From Pithys albifrons albifrons (lineage: Eukaryota > Chordata > Aves > Passeriformes > Thamnophilidae), in assembly GCF_047495875.1 (NCBI RefSeq), contig NC_092497.1, positions 59,681,477 to 59,745,476 of the forward strand: 64,000 nt of DNA. Direction: 5' to 3'. Made by a program: the position numbers and the translations under genes. Below the pieces are notes generated by a model. It worked only from the letters and a program-made list of their open reading frames with translations. It ran no database searches and had not been told where the DNA came from. Positions 44,001 to 59,000 of the stretch are shown here, one piece after another (position 1 is the stretch's first letter; each line of letters starts with the position of its first letter).

Positions 44001-47000
44001 ACGCTTTGTAATGCATTGCCAGACATCTCCCTTATCTGTCCTTGTAAGTAATTCTGTAGTGATTTGAGGCTCATGACATTTATATAAAACTGAGATTATA
44101 ACAGGGCATGGTAGGGGAGCCCTTCACAGTTAGTTGGTTTATATATTTGTAAACCTTATACACTTCCACTATGCTGTTTCAAGATTTTAACTTATTTGTC
44201 AATACAAAGAGGGTGAAATTTAATCTGTGCAGCATTGGTATCCTTAATCAGTTTTTTTTTTATTTTAGGCTCACCAGAGGAAATGCTGTCAGTCCAGTCA
44301 TGTTGTAGAAATTTTGTCGATTAGTTCTTAGAAGACTTGGCAATAAACAGTTGTATTTGTTGGAGGCCTGGACAGTGACCTTTGTTTTGAGCCACTTCCC
44401 AAGCTTGCTGGCTGGGACCTGTGTTTCTGGCTTACAGCCAGAATTTAAGATAGAGCCAAAATGCCCCAAATGTCAGATGCTTCTAGGAAGTGTGGACAAT
44501 GAATTTTATTCCTCTTTCTCTCATAGTGAGCATGTTCTAGTGTCTGCTGCTTCTTTTTGTAAGTCTGACTTGCCTGATGGGAATACATCAGAGGAAGGAC
44601 AAAACAGAGACCTGCAGGTAATAGATAAAACCAGTCATACTTTGTCCCATGTGGGTATTACTGACTGGTCCAGAATTTACAAGAGGAGAGGTCAGTGGAG
44701 CTGTCAAACCTCTTCCCAGTGAATGTACCTAAAACCTTCTGAAGTAAAAGATTAAATTCACACTAAGGCTCAGAAATTAAATACTTCTTAAGGTTAGCAA
44801 GAAGTGTTGGGCAATAGCCTAGTCTTGGGGAAAGGCAAAATTAGGAGAGTATGCAAACTTTGTGAGGAACTGAGGGAGGTGGCTCATTCACAGAAACAAA
44901 ACTCTTAGAATATTTGAAGTGCAGAATTAGTTTATTGCTCTCTGTGTGAAAGTGAGAAATAAGCACTTGAGATAAGTATATATATATCTCTCTTGAACTG
45001 CCAAAAATGTTGCAAGACCAGTATTTTTGCCTGGAGGAAGAAGGTTTCACCACGGTACTGTTGCAGCACTGCATACCCACTGGGGATTTGTTATTTCAGT
45101 CAAAATCTCTGTGGATTAGGGAAGCTTCTCTCAGAAGTTTCCCTTTGAACAGAAATTGCATACTGGTGTCCAGCAGATGTTTCAGTATGTGTGGGAATGT
45201 TTGTGTGTTGGGAGGAAAGCATTAACTCTCTGCCAGAGTCATCACCCTTGGCTTCTTGCATCTTTTTCATAGTGATGGGACCAATTTAATGGGGTTATTA
45301 ACTTCTCATGGGCTCTAGGGAACACACAGAAAGCAATGTGATAGAATTGGGCTGCTTCGAATCACCTCTCTGCTTTTGTCTAGTTCTTATTAAGTGGCTG
45401 ATTAAAAATACCCTCTTGTCCTTAAAAGTAATTATTATGCTTCTAAAAGTCCTAAAATAATTCTTGAAATTATGATTTATGGTTTTCATATAGTGCCACT
45501 GGTAGTTTATTGCCAGATTTAAGTGTATGATTTGCTTTGTGGCTTCTACTTACTTTCAGCCATGTGGGGAAGTTCTTGCCAGCTACTGTCCAGGAAACCA
45601 GAATGGCAATCCAATTTTCAGACCACTGTGTGTAAGTTTAGATTAGCCTGAGGGATCCTGCCTGACATCAAGCTGTGACTCATGTCTGCCAGTCCCATGT
45701 AGATGTTTTGAATGACTTCCTTGAAAAAAATGCAACTTTTTTCTTCTCGAGCTCTTCTGTGGTGGTACCCAAAGCTCTGGTTGTGTATTGGAAGGGTTTG
45801 GTCCACTTCAGGTCTTGCTGCTTTTGTGTGGTTGATCTGTTTAGTCTGTAAGGATTTATAAAGATACATATTTATATAGATATAGATATATTTATATCTA
45901 TCATATATCATATAGCTATTATCACAGTGTTCCCAAGGCAGTTCAATGCCAGCATCAAAATGTAGATACAACTATCCCTATAAACAGAGTTAATTTACTA
46001 GTTATATCTATAAATCTCTATCTATATAAATATAGATATATAAATATATAAATAAATATATAATATATAAATATACACATATATAAATATAGATATATAG
46101 ATATAAATATAGATATACATATATAAATATATACATATATAAATATAGATATAAATAGATATATAGAGAGATATAAATATAGATACAGATTTATAGATAT
46201 AACTAGTAAATTAACTCTGTTTATAGGGATAGTTGTATCTACATTTTGATGCTGGCTTTGAACTGTCTTGGGAACACTGTGATAATGAAATGTAGCTTTA
46301 TAACATGTGATAAGTGAGGAAAAAAGGATTTTCTACCACGGTGAGAAGTATTTTCTCAGGGTTTTTTTTCAACATATGTTTTGAGAAGTTGATGCATTGA
46401 GTCATATGTAACTATACTCATAAACTGTAGAAATTATTCCTTTTTTTGGGACATGCAACAGGAGTTTTTTCAGTAACAGGGGAGACTGGCCTTCGATTTG
46501 AAAAACAGCTTGAGGATGCTTAATAAGTACTGTGACCTTCGAGGAGAGACTGCTTGTTGGACAGACCTTTTTTGTAATGACTGAAACATGTGAAAGGCTC
46601 CATCTGTTGACTGAGCATAACTCAAAGTCTTTCTGTATTTGTGCAGAAAAAAGCTGCTTGTTTATTTTGGCTCATTGTGCTAGATAAAATTTATGAACTT
46701 CAGCTTGGATAGGGTTGAAATCTGTTATTCATTCATCCCATTAGTGAGACTTGCACACTGAGTCCTTCTTCCTTGATGTCTGTATTTTCAGAATAGTTTT
46801 GTTTGTGTTTATGATTTATAGCTGTGATCTATACATGAGTTCAGTGGACCACAGGCTTTACTCAGAGTAGAATTTGAACACTGCCTGTTTCTAGGGTTTG
46901 CATTTTTACTGTTCTGTTGCTTAAATTGTGGGCCATTCACTTAAGAGTTGGACTCAGTGATCCTTGTGGGTCCCTTCCAACTCAGAATATTCTGTGAAAT

Positions 47001-50000
47001 CTGTGAAATTGGCAGATAGTTGTGGTTTTGGCACTCTACAGAGATTACTCGTTAAGCCTACCTCAGATACGCTGCTCAAGTTGTGTGTTGCAGCTGTCAC
47101 AAAGTCACTCTATCATTTTATCTACTAACATGTAAGCTGATTTTGTGGATAAACAGGGATTTGTGAAAACCAAAAGCAAACGTGTCATTCTGACTGTGCT
47201 AGCTATCAAACAGAAGTACCTGATCAAATTTGAATCTTGGCATACTACAAGCTCTTTCCAGTTAGGACAGATTCAGTTTTATTCTCTAATACAGCTGATG
47301 TCAATGTGGATCTGGCTTAGGACCTGTTGTGTCCATTGGACTGAAACTCTTTGAGATTAACTGCATGAAACTTTGTTTTGTGGTGATAATACAAATGCAT
47401 CCTCTCACAATATGATTTTTGAAAAAGGATGCAATCACCAGTCCGTATTTAATAACACTGTTTATTGAAAGAAGAATTAGCTTTGTATCCTGCCAGATAA
47501 AATAACATGTGATGCTGTTTCTTTCTGCTTGACGTAGCTGGACAGGTGGATTCAGTAAAGCCAGTCAGTGAGTCAGCTGGAGCCAGTCAATGAAATATGA
47601 GAGAGGTTCTGATTGGTAGGTGCCAGCACCTAGAGTGCAGAATCCAAGAAATGTTATGTTTCTATTAGTCAGAAATGTATAATAACAAATCATTGCACCT
47701 CTGATGCAGTCGTGTGTTGATTGGCTGGAGAGACTCTACAAACAAGTTAGGGGAAGACTCGGGGTTTTCCCCACCCCATCCCCTGAGAGAACACTGTTTT
47801 CTGTAGGTTGGCACAGATCTCCGCAAAGGTTGGGTTGCCAGTCCCTGCCTACAGCCTGGGAGTCCACAGCTGCTGAGTGTTTAGTTCTTGGCATCTTGTG
47901 AACCATAGAAGGATTTATGGTTCCTTACAGATTTGCAGGTCATGCAATATGCATGATGCTGTTCTTGTTTCCTCTTCCTCCCTTACATGTTCACTCTGTC
48001 TGCTGTTCCCCTAAAAGCTCTTGGCACTTCAGGGTGTAGCTGCTTTAGTGCCTCTCATCCCTTCCAGGGATCTGATCAGAGTTTCTTGGACTTAAATGCC
48101 TAAAATCTGGACTCCACCACTAGATTTGTCAGGCACTTATCTTTAGTAGGCATTACTGTCTGTATCTGTGACTAAAAAGCAACCAAACTCAACAGCTTTT
48201 AAATACATTTAGTGAGATATGGAAAAACTGTGTCATTCCTCCTGTTTCAGTGTAGTGCCTTCTAATTGAAGTGGTTGACCTGTGTACTAAGTGCAGTCAC
48301 TAACAGATGTTATATTCAGTTCATGTTATGTTTGTGAATACTGCATTTAGATGTCTTTGGGCTGCATAACCCCCAGCTGGCACTCTGCTCTGCTACCTTG
48401 GCTGATGCACAGAGTACTTGCACCTGTAGCTTTAGTTTTCCCTTTATGCAGCTGATACAGCATCCAGTTACTGGATCCAGGTCTTCTCTGGATACAAAAT
48501 GCTGAACTCTAAAATGCAGTCCTCCCTAGAAAATCTTGATTCGAATGAAACCTTTGCTTAGGTGGAGGTCAGGCAAAATTTTGGTTTTAGTATCTCTAGG
48601 AAGAAACCTTCAAACCATCCTTCTCATTGACCCCTTGCCTTAGGTCTGTATTCCCTGTACATTCCTGGAACATCTTTGGACTACCCTCTATGGCAGCAGT
48701 AACTCAGCTGCTTGTGGCTCTGATCTGTCATTTTCCTCTCTGCTGCCTTCTCATCCCCCACCTACAAACTGACATAAAGATTTGCTTTATGAGACCATCT
48801 TTTGTAAAGATACCAGAGCCACTTCACTCAGTGGGACCAGAGGGCCTTTGCCTGTGCAGGTCAGGAGCAAAGGATTGAAAACAGATTTTGTGTTGTGCTC
48901 TGCTGAAACGTGGCTTGGCTTCCTGTCTAGGAGTTCTGGAGGTTTAAAAAAAACAAACACAGGTTTTCCTAGTAATGACAAAAGGAGAATGGTTTGTGTT
49001 TCTCACTCTGCAGAGTGTGTAAATATAAGGATTTCTACCAAGCCTATTACTGTTATTTTACGTTTGTGGTTAGTAATTTCCATTCCAAATGTCATTCTTT
49101 GGCATGTGCACTGCTTTTCAGGAATTCACCAACATGCTTGTGGTAGCTGTGGGTGATCTTAATCACTGCCTATTTCAGTAGCTGACTCTTGCAGAGAACA
49201 TTAGGAATTGAGGTCTTTTGGCCATTTTTTGCGAGACTTCTGATGTTCACTGGTCTGGATCCTTATGTAAAAATGTCCTGAAGTTGTGTTTATATATGTG
49301 TCATCTGCTGAGTTCATTGTGTGAAATTCTGTGTGTGTAGCTTGGTTCTTAAGTAAGTTCTTAAATTATATTTATCCATTTGAAAAGTTTGCTGTAAACT
49401 TTTTGTAAAAGTTCAGCTCGCTACTGGCCACCTAAAACTTCCCTGTGCAGTGAGGAAGTGCCAAGACCGAATACTGTCATTTGTTAAGGTGCCTAAACCA
49501 CTCTCTACCTTTATGGAAAAAAGAGTGTATGAAAATTCAGGACATATAATTTATTCACTACACTGATGTCCCTCATTAGTGGAGAAAAATTGATGAGAAA
49601 AACTGATATTTTCAGTTGATGTTCAGCCAAATAGAGATGAAGTTTTTTAAATATGAGTAACAAATCATAACACTTGTGAATGTGGAAAAAAATCCATCTC
49701 TTCCATTACCTTATCAAGAATTTTCTTTCTAGCTCAGGTTTTGTTGGGTTTTGGGTTTTTTCCCCTTTTTAACTTTAAAAGTTACCTTTTAACTTCTCTC
49801 TTGTAACATATGATCCAAAGATGACATGATCAATCTGTGTGTGTTATGCACGTATGTAACTAGTTTGAAAACATATTTCACATTGATGACTCTTATCACT
49901 TCAAATGGCAGCTGTAATTTTGATCTTGGTTACAGCTTTGGGGCATCAGTTCTGGTCTTACTGTATTTCTCTGTTTTCTGAGAATTTGGGTCATACACAC

Positions 50001-53000
50001 CTGAAACTACTTCAGCTGGCTGTATACAGTGTCAAAGCACACAATAAAATGAACCTCTTTGCTTCCAAAATGCTCCTAAGAATTGTTAAATTGAAATGAT
50101 TTGTGGATGCATGTTTTATCTAGCTAATAAAACGTGCTTTTCGTAGCCACCTGACAAACTGTAAAGTTTAGCTGATGAAAATACACAATTTCCTTTCACA
50201 TGGTTTGCTTTGCATGTTTTATGATCCCTTAACATTTTTTCTCTAAGGTATTATGAGCTTTATGTTGTTGTTTTTCTTTTTTAAATCTGGTTCTATTCTT
50301 GAAATTTCGAGTCACTTTCATGAAATCTCATTAATTCAGTGATGTTGTTAGTGTGGGTAACTGCCATAAATGCTTGTTTTTAGGCTAAGAATTATATCTA
50401 GATTACGAGTATGAAAAAGTCTGGAAACAGGAATGTGTTTGAAGAAAGGTAGTACATTCCCATCCAATTTGTGTACTCCTGCCTCGTATCTGTTGTTGTC
50501 TTTGGTTCAGATTGTTTGTTCTGGCCTGGAACAGAGGTTCATTCACAGGTTTTTGACTTGTTGTGATTGCTGACTTTCGTGAACAGCAGCACAGTCTGGA
50601 TGTTGAACAAGATGTCCTGGCAGATGCTGATCGTGACCAGCAATTAATTCATACTCCCGTTGTTTTTTGGATGGGGACCTGCCAGAGGGTGTGAGATGCC
50701 AATTAAGTCCTTTGGGGAGAGGCTGAGGGAGCTGGGGGTGTTCAGCCTGGAGAAGAGGAGGCTCAGAGGTGACCTCAGCACTGTCTAGAACTACCTGAAG
50801 GGAAGTTCTGGCCAGGTGGGGGTTGGTCTCTTCTCCCAGGCACTCAGCAATAGGACAAGGGGCATGGGCTCAAGCTCTGCCAGGGGAAATTTAAGTTGGA
50901 CATCAGAAAAAAATTCTTTCCAGTGAGAGTAATCAGGCACTGGAATGGCCTGCCCAGAGAGGGAGGGGGTGGATTCCCCATCCCTGGACGTTTTTAAGCT
51001 GAGATTGGCCGTGGCACTGAGTGCCATGATCTGGTAAAGGGACTAGAGTTGGACCAAGGGTTGGGCTTGATGATCTCGGAGGTCTTTTCCAACCCAATCC
51101 ATTCTATGATTCTATAATTTTATGATTCTATGATTCTGTGCAACCTTTCTTGCTTTTGTGCAACTGGGAGCACTCTGTGCAATGTTTTATGTTTTCCTGT
51201 TGCAACTTCATGAGCTGACACAGAAGTGTAGCAGGAGAGAATTCTGTGTATATCTGGAGTCTGTTGTGATGTGGCAATGGCAGCCAAGAAGAAGAGGGAT
51301 CATGCCATGAAAAGCTTCTTCTCTTTCACATGTAGCAAGTGCTGTACAGACTGATATTTGGCAATTTTTTATTCCTTGACACTAGAGAAGTGATAGTGTG
51401 TGATAGTGTAAGTATTAATAAAAATTTTGTACATTCAGTAAATAATAGCAGTGTTGATTAATAACAGTGGTCTTGAAATCAGTGAAACAATTAATGTACA
51501 TGCTGGCCTGAGGTTTTGTAGGATGGAAGTCTTCATTTTCCCTGTTACGTGTTTCCACAGTTACATAAAGTAATGGCATTTAAACTTAATTTTTCAAAAG
51601 CTTCTATTCATTCTAAATTTGTCTTTGAGCCTTCAGAAGTCTGAATTGGTTTCCTAAATTGCCTTTATTGAAATCAAATGTCCTTTTATTTGGCATCATT
51701 ATGTGATCAGTGAATGGATGTGCCTTAGGATTTAGTGATGTAGAGATACATTATTAGGCAAAGAGAAACATTTGTTAAGCAAAGAGTTTACTGAATTTCA
51801 GGGACCTCTCTGTATTGCAAAAGCCTTTTGTCTGGCTGCTTTTGCCTTCCACAGGAACAGTTTTTGTGCAAGGTCTCGGTGCCTCATCTTACGTGCTGTA
51901 CATTTAGTAATCTTATTCTCGAGAGAACTGTTGACATTTTTGATGATAATTTGGTGAAATAAAAATATAATCTTTTTTAAAAAAATAAAAAAAGCTGTTA
52001 GGAATGTAGTTATAAAATGTACTGCATTTCTGGAAGCTTTGTTGCCAGCCTCATTTAAGAGGGGCTCTACTTCCTTAAAGACCTTTAATCCATATTTGTG
52101 TGTTTGGAAGATTTACTAATTATTTCAAAGATGAAGGTGACATTTCCCTGACATTTCATATGTAGCTTGAAAAATTAGTCCTCTGAAACTCTTAATTAAA
52201 ACAGAAAATGTAGAGCAAAAAACTTAACTTTATTTTCTGTTATGATAGATAGTGTTTCAAAAAAGAAAGCAAAGGGGCAATCATAATATAGTAGTCATGA
52301 TTCTTTTAAAAAAAAATAATTTATTTACACAGAGTATTTGCTGACATATGATCCTTTTTTAAAGTAAAATCTGTCAAAGGCTTTCAGGTTTTTGTCTGCC
52401 AATAATTCACCAATCTTTTGTTTAATACTTTTTCTTATTGCTGTTTTCCTGGAAAAAACACAACATAAAACAGACAAAGAAAAAAATCTCAAACCAAAAC
52501 AAATCAAAGCAAACCAACTTTGTAGTCTGTATTGAAAGTACAAGATTTAGGTATAGAAGGAGTCATACATACCAGTAATCATAAGAGCAGAAAACTTTAT
52601 TTGGAAAGAAAGCAAATATTTTTTGATGGTAAGTTAGGTAAATTCCTTGACTTTTAAAAAATTACACATATTATTTCTAACAGCCTTTTAAAACTTTTTA
52701 ATATTGGCTTCATATTGTGCAATTGCATTCCTGCAGACCAGCTTGTAGTAGCAGTGCTTTATTTCACATGCACCAGTAATGACTTCTCAGGTACCCCTCA
52801 AGATAAGGTCTAAATGTTCCTGAAGATACCAGGGCACTCTTTTCTTGCTTGGTGATCACAACGAAAAAAACATGCCAGAAATTTTCAGGAAAGAAAGAGA
52901 GAAGAGAGCAGAAAACATTACATCACTGTATAAATTGTTGGGCATGGGTTTCCCAAATGCCATAGAACTGCAGAATATTTTTTGGAGGAGATCTAAGGGA

Positions 53001-56000
53001 GGCCATCTGGTCCCACTTCTTACTCAGAGCAGGGTCACCTTCATGTTGTACGCTGGAAGTCCCTCTGGGAAACCTATTTCAGTTTGATCACTGTCCTCAT
53101 TGGGATTTTTTTTGGTAGTATCTAAGTGGAGTTTTTCTCAATAGAAATTATCTTTCACTGTGTACCACCTAGAAGAGGTTGTCTTAATGTAATCACTCAT
53201 ATTGTCAACTCCCTAAATTAGCAAATTGATGTAGGAGAATTCAGAAAGGCAACACCATGCTCAGATACATGGGGGAGCTTCTGTAGAATTAGTGAATAAG
53301 TAGGCTGGGCACTACAGACTTGAAAAAGCAAACTGAAAGGAATCATAGAATCATGGATTTGATTGGGTTGGAAAAGACGTCTGAGATCATCCAGTCCATC
53401 CCTTGGTCCAACTCCAGTCCCTTTACCAGATCATGGCACTCAGTGCCACGGCCAATCTCAGGTTAAAAACCTCCAGGGATGGGGAATCCACCCCCTCTCT
53501 GGGCAGCCCATTCCAATGCCTGAGCACTCTCTCTGGAAAGAATTTTTTTCTGCTCTTCAACTTCAATTTCCCCTGGCAGAGCTTGAGCCCATTGTGCCCC
53601 CTTGTCCTATTGCTGAGTGCCTGGGAGAAGAGACCAACCCCCACCTGGCCAGAACTTCCCTTCAGGGAGTTCTAGACAGTGCTGAGGTCACCTCTGAGCC
53701 TCCTCTTCTCCAAGCTAAACACCCCCAGCTCCCTCAGCCTCTCCCCACAGCACTTGTGTTCCAGTCCCTTCACCAGCCTCGTTGCTCTTCTCTGGCCCCG
53801 CTCCAGCCCCGCAATCTCTTTCCTGAACTGAGGGGCCCAGAACTGAACCCAACACTCAAGGTGTGGCCTCCCCAAGGCAGAGTCCAGGGGAAGGGTCACT
53901 GCCCTGGGCCTGCTGGCCATGCTATTTTTGATATAGGGAAATGTAGTAAAGATTTGTTCAGTGTTTGGTCTGGGATGACATTGGGAAAGTGAATAGGGAA
54001 TAATGACTGTTCCCTGCATCTGCAGAAGCAAGGAGTAGGAACCAGCAAATAGGCACAGTAGGTACATGATTCACACAACCATCTTCTTCATAAACATGTA
54101 ATTAGGTTGTGCAACTGGTTGCTACAGCAGTGAGTTGTAATAATTTATATAGATTGAGAAAGCAGCTGAAAAATGTGAAAGGAGAGTCCTCCCATGACTG
54201 CTACATGTGGACACCTCACATCTGGCACTGGTAAGGCAGATCTTACACCACAGATCTTTGGAGGACAAAGACATGCTCTGAAGAATTGTTGTTCTCTTTT
54301 TCTTGCAGGTTATTAGGCCACTGGCATGGTATGGGATATGCCTTTGGTCTGAGAAAATATAACTGTTCTTAAATTTCACACTAGTAAGTTTTGTTTTACA
54401 GGCTACCCTCTGCAATTCAGAGTGTGGAACATTAATTTGCATCCAGTGCAGTGTTTTTCAATATGTGTACATCAATTATGCATAATTTCTGCTGCTTTGG
54501 AAAGTAATACTTGTGTTAAAAACAGAAAATGTTGCTTATCAAAAAATTGTTTTTGAATAGGTATGTTGTTTAATTGGTTTCTCTGTGTACTTGGGATATT
54601 TTTAATTAGCTTTGAATGCTTTACTTTTTAATAACTCTGTGCTTTATCTACATGGCACTGCACGGTGCTGCTCTCCATTCCAGCTATCTACAATAGGAAA
54701 CTAAGAAAATTAATATTGTGATTACTGGAAAGGTGCTGCAGAGACAGATGATCTGTTCAAGTCAAACAATCAGCTCATATTCAGCCAGCAACTCATTCTG
54801 TGTGTGAGTGCCATGTTAATGGTTGAAAGTACACTGGAGGGGTTTTTGGTAAAGATAGCAGACTCTTTATGTGGTTTTCTACATGAGATCTTCCTGAGAT
54901 ATTCAGTTCTGTCATGGATAGAAAAAAGGCCTTTTGAGGTATGATATTAACTTTATTTCTGAAATCAAATAATAAACTTCAGAGATATTGTCCATGTTAT
55001 ACTGTATGCTCACGTTTTAGTGTGTCAGCATTTACATCTTTTTTAGTATGTGCTAATGTCTATAAAACACACACACAAAGGTTTTTTAGTTGGTATATCC
55101 ACTCATCAATAGACAAAGCAGAGTTCATATCATAGTCTACATTTATTATGTGCTTTTGAGGCGTTTTATAACTAACTTTTAATTTCCACTACTGAAGTGA
55201 CTAATGCTGGGGATCATTTTCAGAAAATTATTTTCTCTATTTTGAAGAATTCCTGCTTGCAAGTCACAAACCTTAATTCTCACATCATACATCTATAGCC
55301 TCCTAAACCCCAAAAATGTTCCTTGTTCTCCCCATTGTCTAAACTTGAGGCCTTAAGCTGAGTGTTGTTTTGGCTCCTTTTTCATAAGGGAAATTGTATC
55401 TTCAAACACAGCATGAAGCGAGCATTCACTTTATGAAAACTACCTTAATTGCACTGGCAGATACTGTCTGCTATGCCTTTTTTATCTGTATGTCCATTGA
55501 ACATACAAGTTGTTTGTAGTAGCTACTGGAATTCCTCCCTTCTGGTTTAATCTGAGAGCTCTTGTACTGCACTAAAATCGTTTTCATCAAAACCTCTGAG
55601 GACCAGTTCCCCAGCCAGATCACAGAAACAGTGCTGTCATGCTCATCTTTTAGATATCACTGATTATGTTCTTCTAATTGAAATCCCCTTTTTTCTGAGA
55701 GCATTTTCTCTTTCAGTTGGAGAGTTCTCATTCTATTTCCTCTAAATTTCCCGTGAACGTTCTCTGATTTAATTTGCAAGCCCACATTCAACTTCTGTAT
55801 CCATGCAGATGGTTTGCATCTGACTCATGAGGCATTTTTTTCTTTGAATGGAATGATGTTACAGTATAGTCTTATTTATATCACTATATGTACATGTCTG
55901 ACAAGTGTTTTAGGAATATTCAATATATGCTGCATTGTCCTTTGTCTCTCTTACTGATAGTCTTTCACCTTTTGATCAGTAGAGATAGGGTCACTATTTG

Positions 56001-59000
56001 CCTGTCCCTCAGAAGCATTAATTTTGTTTTATGTTTGTCTTAGATCTCTCTCCAGCCTCTTACTTCATTGCAGCTGGAATGAAAAGGCTGGCTGACGTGT
56101 ATACAGCTAGGAATGGGGTTTCAGCATTCCTTGTTTTTTGGCTGAAAACTTAAAAGTTCTGCTGTGTCCAAAACCAGTTGCCTGTGAAATATGTCAGAGG
56201 ACTCTTGTAATTTGTTTGCCACAAGTTATCCTTGGAGAGACGAGAGTGTCTTCTCCTGAAGTCCATGGCAGTGAGCTTCCTTCTTGCTGCCTTCCTTGTT
56301 TGCCCAAGGACCTCAAACTCCACCATTTCATGGCCTCTGCAGCCCAGGCAGACCTTGAGCTTCACATTCTCCTCCAGCCCCTCCTTGTTGGTGAGAACAA
56401 GGTCTGTTCCAGCACCTCTCCTCGCTGGCTCCTCTATTCAGTGCATTCCAGGAAATTCCTGGATTGGCTGTTCCCTGCTGTGTTGCTCCTCCAAGAGATG
56501 TTGGGGTGGGTGAAGTCCCCCATGAGGACCAGGGCTTGGCAACATGAGTGTGCTCCTGTCTGTCTGTGGAGCGACTCACCTGCTTGGTCTTCCTGGTCAC
56601 AGGATCCTGATCCATAAGATCTCAGTCAGCTCCCCATCCATCTCCTGGCAGAGCTGGTCACTGACACTGCTCCTAAGGGGGCTGTATCCACAGGAGCTGC
56701 CCCACCGTGCTTCAGTGGTACCAGTGGGGTTGTAGCCCTGTGGGTGTGAGCACATCTCTAGTTCTGCTGTTTATTCTCCCACTGTGTGCATTAGCATAGA
56801 GGAATTTAACTGGGCTCCTGGGGAAGCTGAGGGTCTGGAATGGCTGGAATTCCTTGGTGTTCTTTCCAGTATTATCCTGCTGACCTGTGTACCCTCTCCA
56901 GGCTCTGGACATCTCACTGGTATGAATGGGATGGCACGTCCCACAACTTACCACTGTTAAATCTGATGGTATCTCCCTCCCCCATTATATCTAGTTTATG
57001 ACATAGTTAATTTTAATTCATTGTGGGGCGTGGTTAGAGATATGACTAGTGGTAAAAAGTAAATATCAATGCATTTTTCATAATTCCCTGTATTATGTCC
57101 TCTCATGCCAGGTGTGTTTAAAGAAAGTTTAAAAAATAGGTTTAAGATGTTCTGTGATGCCAGTGTGTGTTTTCATATATACTTAGTGTCCTGGTTTCAG
57201 CATTGTGCATCACTTGTTTTTCCCTTCTTATGATCAGTATTATTAACATTTACCATTATTACTCTGTTTTACTTTGATTATTAAACTGTTCTTATGTCAA
57301 TAGACAAGTTTTACTTTGCTTCTCCTCCCCAATTCCACTTGGTGGGGACAGGGAGGGGCAGGTTTGAGCAGGTGGCTGCATGGTGCTTAATTTCCATCTG
57401 GGCTTCAAACTATGGCACTGGCTTCTAAATGGTAAATTACAGTTTATTCTGCAGTAATTCTGCCATTGCATAAGATATTATGGCCCACAGATTAGTTTCC
57501 TTTTTTAATGAAACTGGTGTAGTATAACATAATGTGGTACTATTTTGTTAATTTCTGTGAAAGTATCTCATTTATGCCAAAATGACGGTGAATCAGCTGA
57601 CATGTTTTGGCACCTGCATTGTGTGTGCCGGCAAGCACTGCTGCTCCATAATGGTCCCTACAGCATCCCTGGTGCAGGAATCCCAATTCCTTCCCAGTGT
57701 CTGTCTCAAGTTTGTTGGTCTGATAGTTACACGTCTTACTTAGATTGTAGAATCACAGACCATTCTGAGTTGGAAGGACCCTCAAGGATCATTGAATACA
57801 ACTCTTAAGTCAATGGCCCACACAGGGGATTGAACCCATGACCTTGGCATTATTACAACCAAGTTTTAACCAACTGAGCTCATCTCAGAGTATTTGAGGC
57901 TTGTGTTGTGACTGCACAGCCATGGTGGTTGTGCTGCCTGGTGACATGTGATGTCTGTTGGAATGAGCATTGTGTGGAATAATGAACTTTCTTCCTGAGG
58001 ACACAGACTCTCTGCCCTCTGTTGGATTCCTCCAGAAATTTTAAATGACCTAATACCTTGAGATGGTTATTTTATCTACTAAATCCTTTGCTAAGTTGAG
58101 AGGGCCTTGACTGAGGCATTCAAAATTTAATGTGATTAAGGTGGAGATCTCTGAAAGACAACTCTGATGTGTATTTGCTTTTATTTTGTAAATCAGGCTT
58201 AATACAACACTCTGATTTAACTGGTAAGATTGTACACACACAAGGCATGTGTATATGTGTGAAAGGAAATAGATGAGATATTCTGGGTTGTAGTCTTACA
58301 CTAGCTTAGTGGAGAAAAATTAATGTGCATAGAAAAATCTCTTCATACTCGTGAGTGTACTGTTTGCAGAGAAAATTGTTTTCTTACAAGATCTAATGGG
58401 TCCCTCTCCAGGGACCTGCAGCTGGGCAAAAAAAATTCTCTACAAGGCCACTTTTGCTGCTCCAGTTTTATTCTGGTTGCCCTAAAAATGTAGAATATTT
58501 TAATATAGAATAAATAAGCTCAGTACAGGCTACAGTTGTATTTTTCATGTATTTGATAGTGTGTGCTGTGCAGATGAGTTCTGAATCTTCATTGTTGTAA
58601 GATAGAGAGTAGTTTCAGTATGTCAGAGGGACAGTGCTAGGAAATGCTAAATAGTGTTCATAAATGTACTGCAGTCTGAACAGGACATGTGCTACATTTT
58701 TAACAAAGCCGAAGTTTATCCCCTGAATCCACATTTCGGTACTCACACTATCTAATGCAACTACTTGCCTCTGTATTCAGTGGAGCCTGTCAGAGGTCTC
58801 AGCTGGCCCAGTCCATGAGTCTGGGACTTGGAGTCAGAAAAATCCCTCTTGTTAGAAATACTTTTTTTAAGGAGAAACTGGTGGAAGTTGTAGTTTGATA
58901 TTGTCATTAGATAAGCAGGCTGTTCGTGTTGACAGAAAAGAAAACTCTCAAGGTTGGTTAGTGGAAGTGTAGTAGAATTCATGCATCTTTTGGTAACTTA

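Noticed and set aside
44351..44722. 123-codon plus-strand ORF
   Set aside because: No recognisable motif, intronic to FER, and no splice sites in a sensible order. Chance ORF.
45855..46200. TATA-rich promoter
   Set aside because: TATA-like motifs arise from a low-complexity ATATAGAT tract in the inverted-repeat spacer. There is no downstream gene on either strand.
47440..47900. Possible LTR-like insertion
   Set aside because: It has CCAAT-like and promoter-like words but no clear TG...CA ends, target duplication or match to a family I recognise. Left unassigned.
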